NCBI GenBank assembly: GCA_902493985.1 | Contig: CABURR010000048.1 | Span: 1 to 16,565, forward strand | DNA from: an uncultured Collinsella sp. | GTDB lineage: Bacteria; Actinomycetota; Coriobacteriia; Coriobacteriales; Coriobacteriaceae | Direction: 5' to 3' | Length of the DNA stretch: 16,565 nt | In this document: positions 7,048 through 13,319 of the stretch, in pieces | Numbering within the stretch: position 1 is the stretch's first letter | Layout of the letters: the number at the start of each line of letters is the position of its first letter | Made by a program: the position numbers and the translations under genes | The notes under the pieces: generated by a model | Databases searched by the model: none | What the model saw: only the letters and a program-made list of their open reading frames with translations | Told to the model about the DNA's origin: nothing

Positions 7048-7310
7048 TAGGCGATCTCGGCGCGAGCGGCCTCGATAGCGCGTGTAAGCTGGTCGGCGCA
7101 GGAGGTCTTTTTCATACCGCAGGTATTACCGGCGAGAACCTCGATTACGCGATCGGCAGGAGCGCCCTCGACCAGCTTGGAGATAGCCCTGAGATTGCCG
7201 TCGCAGCCGCCGGTAAACTCAACGCCCATCACCTTGTTGCCGTCATCGGAAAGGTCAAGGTGAATATTGCGAGCACACACGCCTTGAGGCTTGTAATCAA
7301 ACGAAATCAT
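7047..7310 (-). CDS. Small TSCPD-domain protein with four cysteines
   Basis: An 87-residue protein whose whole length matches the 4-Cys TSCPD family (TIGR03905 type), named for resemblance to a C-terminal segment of adenosylcobalamin-dependent ribonucleotide reductases. The four cysteines C12, C36, C64 and C71 are present; the last is in TSCADQL, where alanine replaces the proline of the name motif. They could bind a metal or perform thiol chemistry, but the family's function is not established. A strong ribosome site GAGGGG lies five bases before the ATG. The gene overlaps the Tat lipoprotein gene downstream by one base and follows a strong hairpin that ends the purB unit. It is probably cytosolic, since no signal peptide is seen. 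Confidence 0.9.
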   Translation of the reverse strand: MISFDYKPQGVCARNIHLDLSDDGNKVMGVEFTGGCDGNLRAISKLVEGAPADRVIEVLAGNTCGMKKTSCADQLTRAIEAARAEIA

Positions 7311-7344
7311 GCGATCCCCTCTCAGAATGTTATTCGAGACGACT

Positions 7345-7371
7345 ATTATCCCCGTCTTTCCCTAAATACAA
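7345..7371 (-). promoter_or_regulatory. Possible promoter of the TSCPD-lipoprotein operon
   Basis: On the minus strand a GATAAT (7345-7350) matches the -10 consensus at five of six positions and lies 34 bp before the TSCPD start. TTGTAT (7366-7371) is the nearest -35-like box, but the 15-nt spacing is short, so the assignment is tentative. Confidence 0.3.
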
Positions 7372-7373
7372 CG

Positions 7374-7413
7374 AGGCGCTTTGCCGGCAACACACATTAC
7401 CAGCAAAGCGCCT
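7374..7413 (-). terminator. Strong hairpin ending the purB unit
   Basis: Arms 7374-7384 and 7403-7413 pair perfectly over 11 bp. In the minus-strand RNA the stem continues for another six pairs, two of them G-U, giving about 17 bp around a six-base loop. The following tract (CGTTGTATTT) is only moderately T-rich. Its place 25 bp after the purB stop supports a terminator. Confidence 0.65.
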
Positions 7414-7438
7414 TAAAAAGCTAACGTTATGCCCGAAC

Positions 7439-8785
7439 CTACTCGAAGCTCAGCTGCTCCAGACGATCAAAGACTGTGTCGATGCGGGTGAGGAAGTCCC
7501 ATGGATCAAAGATCTCGTCGAGCTTCTCCTGGCTGACGGTGCAGCGCGGATCGGCCTCGAGGCGTTCCTTAAAGGTGGGGCCGGAGACGCAATCCTGCAC
7601 CTCGTGCCAGGTAGCCATGGCGTTTTCCTGCACGATAGCGTAGGCGTCCTCGCGGGTGATACCCGTATCGACGAGGGCGAGCAGCACCTTGGAGGAGAAG
7701 ATGAGGCCGCGGGTCTTGTTGAGGTTGGCCATCATGCGAGCGGGATACAGCTGCAGGCCGTCGATAACGCGGATGAGGCACTGGAACATGTGGTCGAGGG
7801 CGATGAAGCTGTCGGCCTGGGCGACACGCTCGGCAGAGGAGTGCGAAATGTCACGCTCGTGCCACAGGGCGACGTTATCGAAGGCAACCTGGGCGTTGGA
7901 CTTCACGACGCGCGACAGACCGCAGACCTTCTCCATGGTGATCGGGTTGCGCTTGTGCGGCATGGCGGAGCTGCCCTTTTGGCCCTTACGGAACGGCTCC
8001 TCGGCCTCGAGCGTATCAGTCTTCTGCAGATTGCGGACCTCGGTAGCGATGCGCTCGCAGGTGGCCGCGGTGGTGGCGAGAACGCCGGCGAGATAGGCGT
8101 GATGGTCGCGGCTGATGACCTGCGTGGACAGTGGATCGTGAACCAGGCCCAGGTGCTCGCAGACGTACTCCTCGACGAACGGCTCGATGGAGCTGTACGT
8201 GCCGACAGCGCCCGAGATGGCACCAAAGGCAACGTTCTTGCGGGCATCCTCAAGACGGTCCAGATCGCGCTTGAGCTCCCAGGCCCAAGAGCCAAACTTC
8301 ATGCCGAAGGTCATCGGCTCGGCGTGGATGCCATGAGTGCGGCCGGCACAGAGCGTGTTGCGCTCCTCAAAGGCGCGACGCTTGCAAATCTCGCCGAGCT
8401 TCTTGACGTCCTCGATGATCAGGTCGCAGGCCTGGGTGAGCTGGTAGCACAGGGCCGTGTCGCCCAGATCCGAGCTGGTCATGCCATAGTGAACCCAGCG
8501 GCTGGGCTTGGGGTCGCCCTCGGGAACATCGGCATCGATGTATTCCTTCATGTTGGTCAGAAAGGCAATGACGTCGTGGCGCGTGACTTCCTCGATCTCA
8601 TCGACCTTCGCCTTCTCAAAGTTGGCATGGTCGCGGATCCACTGGGCCTCGTCTTTGGAAATACCGATCTTGCCGAGCTCCGCCTGGGCCTCGCAGGCCA
8701 GAACCTCGATCTCCTGCCAAATGGCGTACTTGTTCTCGAGGGAGAAGATGTGTCCCATCTCCGGGCGGGTATAGCGATCGATCAT
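7439..8785 (-). CDS. purB: Adenylosuccinate lyase (PurB)
   Basis: A 448-residue enzyme of the fumarase/aspartase superfamily. It performs two purine steps: SAICAR to AICAR plus fumarate, and adenylosuccinate to AMP plus fumarate. Visible motifs are TRHDV (H70), MTSSDLGDT (102-110), RTHGIHAEP with H151 (the family's catalytic histidine), and the superfamily signature SSAMPHKRNPITMEK (272-286), which carries the flexible catalytic-serine loop. The frame runs upstream past the true start. ATG at 8785 is chosen because AAGGAG lies five bases before it and because MIDRYTRPEM is the usual N-terminus. The length is typical. It is probably monocistronic, with the tRNA-Gly and palindromic-repeat patch upstream and a strong hairpin downstream. 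Confidence 0.97.
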   Translation of the reverse strand: MIDRYTRPEMGHIFSLENKYAIWQEIEVLACEAQAELGKIGISKDEAQWIRDHANFEKAKVDEIEEVTRHDVIAFLTNMKEYIDADVPEGDPKPSRWVHYGMTSSDLGDTALCYQLTQACDLIIEDVKKLGEICKRRAFEERNTLCAGRTHGIHAEPMTFGMKFGSWAWELKRDLDRLEDARKNVAFGAISGAVGTYSSIEPFVEEYVCEHLGLVHDPLSTQVISRDHHAYLAGVLATTAATCERIATEVRNLQKTDTLEAEEPFRKGQKGSSAMPHKRNPITMEKVCGLSRVVKSNAQVAFDNVALWHERDISHSSAERVAQADSFIALDHMFQCLIRVIDGLQLYPARMMANLNKTRGLIFSSKVLLALVDTGITREDAYAIVQENAMATWHEVQDCVSGPTFKERLEADPRCTVSQEKLDEIFDPWDFLTRIDTVFDRLEQLSFE

Positions 8786-8887
8786 AGCGGCTCCTTTTTG
8801 GTTATTGGCACGTTGGTCGTAACCCAACCATTGTACCGTGCGCAGGTGCAAGTATGGGCAGCAGGCATTAACCTAACATTTTGGAAT

Positions 8888-9004
8888 TGGAGCGGGCATG
8901 GGGACGTCCGCGTATTTGCTTCGCAAATCCCCACCGGCTTCAGGCGAGCCCCTCAGCCTCACGAAGCCGAAGGGGAAGACTTTGTTGAATTAGCCGTCCC
9001 CATG
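8888..9004. repeat. tRNA-Gly-associated palindromic element, copy A
   Basis: It begins with a copy of the tRNA-Gly 3' tail including CCA (8888-8898) and matches 9019-9070 at 49 of 52 positions across 8888-8939, including the hairpin 8914-8928 with triloop TTC. The two substitutions in the T-arm part turn it into CATGGGGACG (8897-8906), which is perfectly inverted at 8995-9004. The element can therefore close on itself as a stem of about 10 bp with a cloverleaf-like interior. It lies 103-219 bp upstream of the purB start, and no gene is apparent in it. Confidence 0.6.
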
Positions 9005-9018
9005 TCTCCCGTGCCCGG

Positions 9019-9154
9019 TGGAGCGGGCAACGGGACGTCCGCGTATTTGCTTCGCAAATCCGCACCGGCTGCGGCCGCCTATCGGCGACCTTGCCTGCTC
9101 GCTATAAACGCTTCGCGTTTATTTAACGCTCGCACCCTGTCGGGTTCGAGTCCC
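9019..9154. repeat. tRNA-Gly-associated palindromic element, copy B
   Basis: Positions 9019-9036 repeat the last 18 nt (including CCA) of the nearby tRNA-Gly (9210-9227) exactly. Hairpins follow at 9045-9050/9054-9059 and 9104-9111/9115-9122, both with TTC triloops (GAA on the minus strand). The element ends in a T-arm-like segment GGGTTCGAGTCCC at 9142-9154. The right half, 9089-9154, aligns with 214-280 beside tRNA-Lys. Fragment, hairpins and terminal T arm occur in the same order at both loci. Confidence 0.65.
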
Positions 9155-9166
9155 GGCACTTTATTG

Positions 9167-9199
9167 AAAAAGGCACGGTAACGAAACGTTACCGTGCCT
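9167..9199 (-). terminator. Rho-independent terminator of tRNA-Gly
   Basis: A perfect 13-bp stem (9171-9183/9187-9199) with an AAA loop is followed on the minus strand by a five-T run. It lies 11 nt beyond the CCA end of tRNA-Gly. Unlike the Lys locus, it is not duplicated with the tRNA fragments. Confidence 0.9.
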
Positions 9200-9209
9200 G
9201 AAATTCGAA

Positions 9210-9284
9210 TGGAGCGGGCAACGGGACTCGAACCCGCGAGTGTCAGCTTGGGAAGCTGATGCCTTACCACTTGGCGATGCCCGC
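9210..9284 (-). tRNA. tRNA-Gly (anticodon CCC), CCA encoded
   Basis: The minus strand gives a full cloverleaf: acceptor GCGGGCA/TGCCCGC, D stem GCC/GGC, anticodon arm TCAGC-TTCCCAA-GCTGA with anticodon CCC, and T arm GCGGG-TTCGAGT-CCCGT. The discriminator is T at 9213 and CCA is encoded at 9210-9212. A good promoter lies at 9298-9327 and a strong terminator at 9167-9199, so it is an independent single-tRNA transcript. Confidence 0.95.
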
Positions 9285-9297
9285 TTGTGTGTTGGCT

Positions 9298-9327
9298 AGT
9301 ATAACGCGGTTGTCTTGTTCGATACAA
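9298..9327 (-). promoter_or_regulatory. Promoter of tRNA-Gly
   Basis: On the minus strand TTGTAT (9322-9327) and TATACT (9298-9303) are separated by 18 nt. The -10 lies 13 nt before the tRNA 5' end, as expected for a tRNA promoter with a short leader. The -35 overlaps a small inverted repeat CTTGT/ACAAG (9314-9328). Confidence 0.65.
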
Positions 9328-9513
9328 GGGTGGCGATGCTTGTTTTAGCTGTGGAGATTCGTTTGAAAATCGCGTCAATTGTGGAGACGAGGACCTTTGA
9401 CTTCCTGTTCTCCCTATCTTCTACCTGCACTTTTGCTTGATTGTTGTATTTGAGCTCAATTTGTCAGGAATTGGGCAAGCTTTTGGTCAGGCTCCGGTAC
9501 TTACCCGCATGAA
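9328..9513. other. Non-coding stretch upstream of the adhesin
   Basis: No gene, RNA or repeat was recognised here. The adhesin promoter presumably lies in this AT-richer stretch. A TTGACT at about 9398 resembles a -35 box, but no convincing -10 follows at the right distance, so I do not call a promoter. Confidence 0.5.
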
Positions 9514-9567
9514 CCTCGGGGGTAGCCTCATCCTACGCGTCGCAGCCTCCCCGTGCGACGCACGAGG
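9514..9567 (+). promoter_or_regulatory. Potential three-stem leader RNA of the adhesin
   Basis: Three helices fit together as a three-way junction: P1 CCTCG/CGAGG (9514-9518/9563-9567), P2 GTAG/CTAC (9522-9525/9533-9536) and P3, an 8-bp stem GCGTCGCA/TGCGACGC (9537-9544/9554-9561). The P3 loop contains CCCC, which could pair with the GGGG run at 9518-9521. The ribosome site AAGGAG starts four bases past P1. This suggests a regulatory leader, but I cannot match it to a known riboswitch, and the short P1 and P2 could be chance. Confidence 0.35.
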
Positions 9568-9581
9568 GATAAGGAGCAGCC

Positions 9582-12500
9582 ATGTCCAACGCACCCACGC
9601 ACTCTGTCCACAGCGCAATCGCAACAGGTCCGCTGCTCCTGCTCCTCTTCCTGCTTTTCGGCTGCCTGGCACCGGGAGCCGCATTTGCCGTCGATGGCTA
9701 CGACCAGCTCGGCTTCCGCACTATTAGCGATGATTGTGGACCCTTCTTCATCGGCAAGTATGAAGCTCAAGACACCTCGATTGCCTACTGCATGAACCAG
9801 GAGCGCCCCGGCCCCACCAAACCGGGCGGCCCATGGCTCAACTTTGATCAAGGCTGGGTGTGGCTCGACGACGAGTTCGCGGCAATCGTTTGTCACGGAT
9901 ATCCAACCACCACGTCGTTTGGCGGTTACCATCTTTCACCCGATCGCGCCCGCGCCGCCACCCAGCTTGCCGTATGGATGCTCAACGGCACTACCCATGT
10001 CGACGGCACCTACTCCTACACGACCGCTCAGGGTAAAACCAAGAGTGGGCACTTTACCGCCGACAATGAAGTCGTGGCGGCTGCGCGGTGGCTCCACGAC
10101 AGCGCAAAATCAGGAAGCATCAAAGCCGCTCCGCACCGCGCGCGACGCTATCTAGGGGCCGTATCGGGCGGCAGCAAACGTCAAGACATGCTCTATGTGC
10201 TGCCGGCGGTCTCTGTTTCCTTCCAAAAGCAGTCTGCTAACACCGTTATTACCAGCGGAAACAATACCTATCAGTTTACCGGGGCAACATTCGATATTTT
10301 TGAGAGCGCCAGCGGCGCGCGTGTCGGCACCATCAAGATGGACAGCAACGGTCGAGCGCAAGCAACACTCCTACCCAACACGGCGTACTACCTGATTGAA
10401 ACGAAGGCGCCGGCCGGCTATGTCCCCCGCCACGATCGTATTGCCTTTACCACGGGGAATGACGGCGGGCGGGTCGCCATTGATGAACAGCCCGGCACCA
10501 TCAACCTGCGTATCGTAAAACTCGATGCCGCGACGAATGCCGGCCCCCAGGTGGGATCTTCACTCGCAGGAGCAGAGTTCACGTGTGTGTCGCAATCAAC
10601 CCCTGGATGGGCACAAATCCTCACGACCGACGAAAGCGGTCGGGCCACCCTCGCCGATGTCCCCTTAGGAGCCTTTACCATCTACGAATCAAAAGCCCCC
10701 GAGGGCTACCTGCCATCCAACGACAGCTGGACCTATACCGTTGGAGCCGACCAGCTCGGCGATTCAGGCGTGGTCGAGATCGAATCTCGCGTTTCCGATA
10801 TCCCCATTGCGTTTAACCTTGAGATTTCCAAATTCAAGGATTACGGCAATAGCGACCAATCCGGCCTGGAGCAGCCGGCGAGTGGTGTTGTCTTTGAGGT
10901 TGTCAGCAACAGCTCTCAGCAGGTTGTTGGCACACTGACCACAAACATCTATGGCTTTGCCTCCACCGAAGATCAGCCCGAAGCATGGTTCGGCACAGGC
11001 AAGCGACCCGCCGGTGTCCACGGAGCCGTCCCATACGACCGTGCCGGCTACACGGTTCGCGAGGTTCCGGAAACCGTCCCCGAGGGTTTTAAACGTGCAG
11101 GGGAATGGACCGTCGGGGCCAATCAGATTTCCGACGGCGCCGAGCTTCAATATATCGTGGACAACCACGCTCTGTCGACGCATCTCCAGATTGTAAAACG
11201 CGATGCCCAAACAGGCGCTTCTGTTCCCCTAGCCGGATTCTCCTTCCAACTCCTCGACAGCAATCACGAACCTGTCTCACAAACTTGCTGGTATCCAGCA
11301 CATAACGTAATGGACACCTTTACGACTGACGCGACCGGGACCGTCACACTGCCCGAATCGCTCGTGCCGGGCACCTATTATGTACGCGAAACCTCGGCCA
11401 AAGAGCCCTATCTTGTCGGCGAAGAAATCGAGGTAAACATACCCGCCGACATGAACCTAACGCCCGTTGCAATCGCCTCGTATTATGACCACGCCGCGAC
11501 CGGAAATATCAGGATCGTTAAAACCGATGCCGTAGACGGCAGCAGCCTCGCGGGCGCCATCTTTGAGATCCGTGCCTCGGGTGATATCGTGCGCCCCGAC
11601 GGTAGCATTGCCGCACTCGACGGTGAGACTGTCGCTACCGTCACGACGGATGAAACTGGAGAAGCACGCGCGGACAACCTCCCACTGGGATCTGGCACCG
11701 CACGCTACGAGGTTGTCGAGACTCAAGCGCCGGCAGGCTTCTTGCTCGATCAGACAACCCATATTGTCGACCTTACTTATGCCGACCAGAAAACACCCGT
11801 TGTAGAAGCACGGCTTAACGTATCCGACGATTACACCAAGGTTGATATCTCCAAGGTCGATGCAAGCGGTGAGCAGGAAGTAGAAGGCGCACGGCTCACC
11901 TTATATGGTCCCGATAAAACCGAAATAGACTCCTGGACCTCATCCGACAAGCCACACCGCGTCGAACATCTTGCACCCGGCACCTACTCGTTGCGCGAAA
12001 TGATGTCTCCGCGGACCTATGACCTTGCCGAGGAGATAACGTTTGAAATAAAGGATACGGGAGAAGTCCAATCCGTCGCGATGAAGGATGCGCCCATCGA
12101 GATCAAGGGGCAGGTCGACAAGCGTCAGGAACTTGTCCAACCTATCGAAAAGGGCCTGTTGGCTAACGGCGATGGTAAAAACCGTGCCACGATGCAAACC
12201 AATACGGATGGGCTTTTCTCCTATACCATCGACGCTCGAAACGATTCAACTACCTGGGTTGATGAGTTTACAATTACCGATGATCTTGAGTGTGCCGAGG
12301 ACGATACGGCGAGATTCGTCTCAATCGAAACCCCCGTCGCCATCGGCGACCTCAATGGTCTGTGCAACGTGTGGTATCGCACGACGCCGTTGGACTCGAC
12401 AGACGTCGATGAGCCGGCAAACGCGACACTTGACGATGGGCACGAAAATCCTTGGCTTGAGTCCGATGAAGTAAGGGAGAGTCTGGGTGAGGATTGCCGC

Positions 12501-13013
12501 CTCGTCGATTACGACGGCTGGCACCTCTGGAAGGCGGATGTCTCGACCACGGAATCCACCACACTCGAGGCGAAAGAACTCGACCTTGCGTCCAATACCG
12601 TCGTAACGGGCATTCGCATTGAATACGGTGCGGTAGCCGCCGACTTTACGACTCGAAGCGATGCGAATTCTTGGACCCGCGATGATCTCAAAGACGAGCA
12701 CGACGACCTTGACGATGCCAAAGCAATCCTTGGCACAGACGCTCGGGGCGCAATCGTGCACATGCAGGCGACGTCGGCTTATACGCCCCAAACCGCACTC
12801 ACCAACAGCGCACGCGTCGATCTTTGCCGCAACGGCGGCGGCGATAAACTTGAGTCACATGACGAGGACAGCGTCATTCAACGCTGTACCCTACCGCAGG
12901 ACCTACCGGCAACAGGATCAGTTCCCATCGCCGCTTGCATCACCGCGCTCCTGACCTCGGGTGCCACAGCCCTATGGTTCGCTCGCCTTAGGTCGATCCC
13001 AAAGAAGCGCTAG
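9582..13013 (+). CDS. LPATG-anchored adhesin with thioester and SpaA domains
   Basis: A 1143-residue cell-wall surface protein. The signal peptide (about 1-36) probably cleaves after AFA. The next region (about 42-190) looks like a thioester domain: C70 in AYCMNQ and Q128 in TQLAVW are the expected bond partners, an arrangement known in other adhesins to react covalently with host protein. Six SpaA/Cna-B-like domains follow, roughly 211-303, 307-405, 411-528, 533-635, 641-745 and 751-838. Each has a strand lysine (K216, K313, K417, K539, K647, K758) and a late glutamate (E273, E369, E494, E603, E713, E806) suited to isopeptide bonds. A different C-terminal stalk (about 840-1103) leads to the sortase signal LPATG (1108-1112), a hydrophobic segment and a basic tail. 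AAGGAG lies five bases before the ATG. No sortase gene is in the window. It is the only plus-strand gene here. Confidence 0.93.
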   Translation: MSNAPTHSVHSAIATGPLLLLLFLLFGCLAPGAAFAVDGYDQLGFRTISDDCGPFFIGKYEAQDTSIAYCMNQERPGPTKPGGPWLNFDQGWVWLDDEFAAIVCHGYPTTTSFGGYHLSPDRARAATQLAVWMLNGTTHVDGTYSYTTAQGKTKSGHFTADNEVVAAARWLHDSAKSGSIKAAPHRARRYLGAVSGGSKRQDMLYVLPAVSVSFQKQSANTVITSGNNTYQFTGATFDIFESASGARVGTIKMDSNGRAQATLLPNTAYYLIETKAPAGYVPRHDRIAFTTGNDGGRVAIDEQPGTINLRIVKLDAATNAGPQVGSSLAGAEFTCVSQSTPGWAQILTTDESGRATLADVPLGAFTIYESKAPEGYLPSNDSWTYTVGADQLGDSGVVEIESRVSDIPIAFNLEISKFKDYGNSDQSGLEQPASGVVFEVVSNSSQQVVGTLTTNIYGFASTEDQPEAWFGTGKRPAGVHGAVPYDRAGYTVREVPETVPEGFKRAGEWTVGANQISDGAELQYIVDNHALSTHLQIVKRDAQTGASVPLAGFSFQLLDSNHEPVSQTCWYPAHNVMDTFTTDATGTVTLPESLVPGTYYVRETSAKEPYLVGEEIEVNIPADMNLTPVAIASYYDHAATGNIRIVKTDAVDGSSLAGAIFEIRASGDIVRPDGSIAALDGETVATVTTDETGEARADNLPLGSGTARYEVVETQAPAGFLLDQTTHIVDLTYADQKTPVVEARLNVSDDYTKVDISKVDASGEQEVEGARLTLYGPDKTEIDSWTSSDKPHRVEHLAPGTYSLREMMSPRTYDLAEEITFEIKDTGEVQSVAMKDAPIEIKGQVDKRQELVQPIEKGLLANGDGKNRATMQTNTDGLFSYTIDARNDSTTWVDEFTITDDLECAEDDTARFVSIETPVAIGDLNGLCNVWYRTTPLDSTDVDEPANATLDDGHENPWLESDEVRESLGEDCRLVDYDGWHLWKADVSTTESTTLEAKELDLASNTVVTGIRIEYGAVAADFTTRSDANSWTRDDLKDEHDDLDDAKAILGTDARGAIVHMQATSAYTPQTALTNSARVDLCRNGGGDKLESHDEDSVIQRCTLPQDLPATGSVPIAACITALLTSGATALWFARLRSIPKKR

Positions 13014-13022
13014 CGCGATGAA

Positions 13023-13058
13023 AAAGCGGGCGAGCCAGTCCCCCGGCTCGCCCGCTTT
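13023..13058. terminator. Bidirectional terminator between convergent genes
   Basis: A perfect 14-bp stem (13023-13036/13045-13058) has an eight-base loop. It is flanked by TTT on the plus side and a five-T run on the minus side, and lies 10 bp after the adhesin stop and 22 bp after the stop of the opposing small gene. It can serve both. Confidence 0.9.
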
Positions 13059-13079
13059 CAATAATGTAAATCGCCGTAT

Positions 13080-13298
13080 CTACTCTGCAGACGAAGATCC
13101 ACCATCAACGATTGCCTGCTCGGACTCAGGAATCCCATCGGCACCCGTACTCTGTTCTTGCTCCACCTCTTCGCTGATTGCGGAGGCGGGGGTCGAGCCC
13201 TTTGCACCCACGATGTAGGCAGCCCCAAATCCTAACGCAATGGCAATCAAGGTCAAAATCACGTAGACAGGCCAATGGCGCTTAATATACGAAAACAC
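13080..13298 (-). CDS. 72-residue single-pass membrane protein
   Basis: A short N-terminus with basic residues (MFSYIKRHWP) precedes one hydrophobic helix at about 10-31. An acidic, Ser/Glu-rich tail of about 40 residues with no cysteine follows and probably lies outside the membrane. I do not recognise a family. The start is a GTG with AAGGAG five bases upstream. The gene begins 21 bp after the stop of the M28-like protein and has no promoter gap, so the two form an operon that ends at the bidirectional terminator. It could be an accessory subunit of the M28-like membrane protein, but that rests only on the operon. Confidence 0.8.
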   Translation of the reverse strand: MFSYIKRHWPVYVILTLIAIALGFGAAYIVGAKGSTPASAISEEVEQEQSTGADGIPESEQAIVDGGSSSAE

Positions 13299-13319
13299 GT
13301 TGACTCCTTAGAGCTCCGT

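Noticed and set aside
7604..9181. Plus-strand open frame of 525 codons opposite purB
   Set aside because: It is antisense to unmistakable PurB sequence and runs through the tRNA-Gly repeats and into the terminator, so it is not a gene.
9582..9690. Lipoprotein signal (LFGC) at the adhesin N-terminus
   Set aside because: Phenylalanine at the lipobox position is unusual, and a better signal peptidase I site (AFA before VDG) follows. The C-terminal LPATG signal already anchors the protein.
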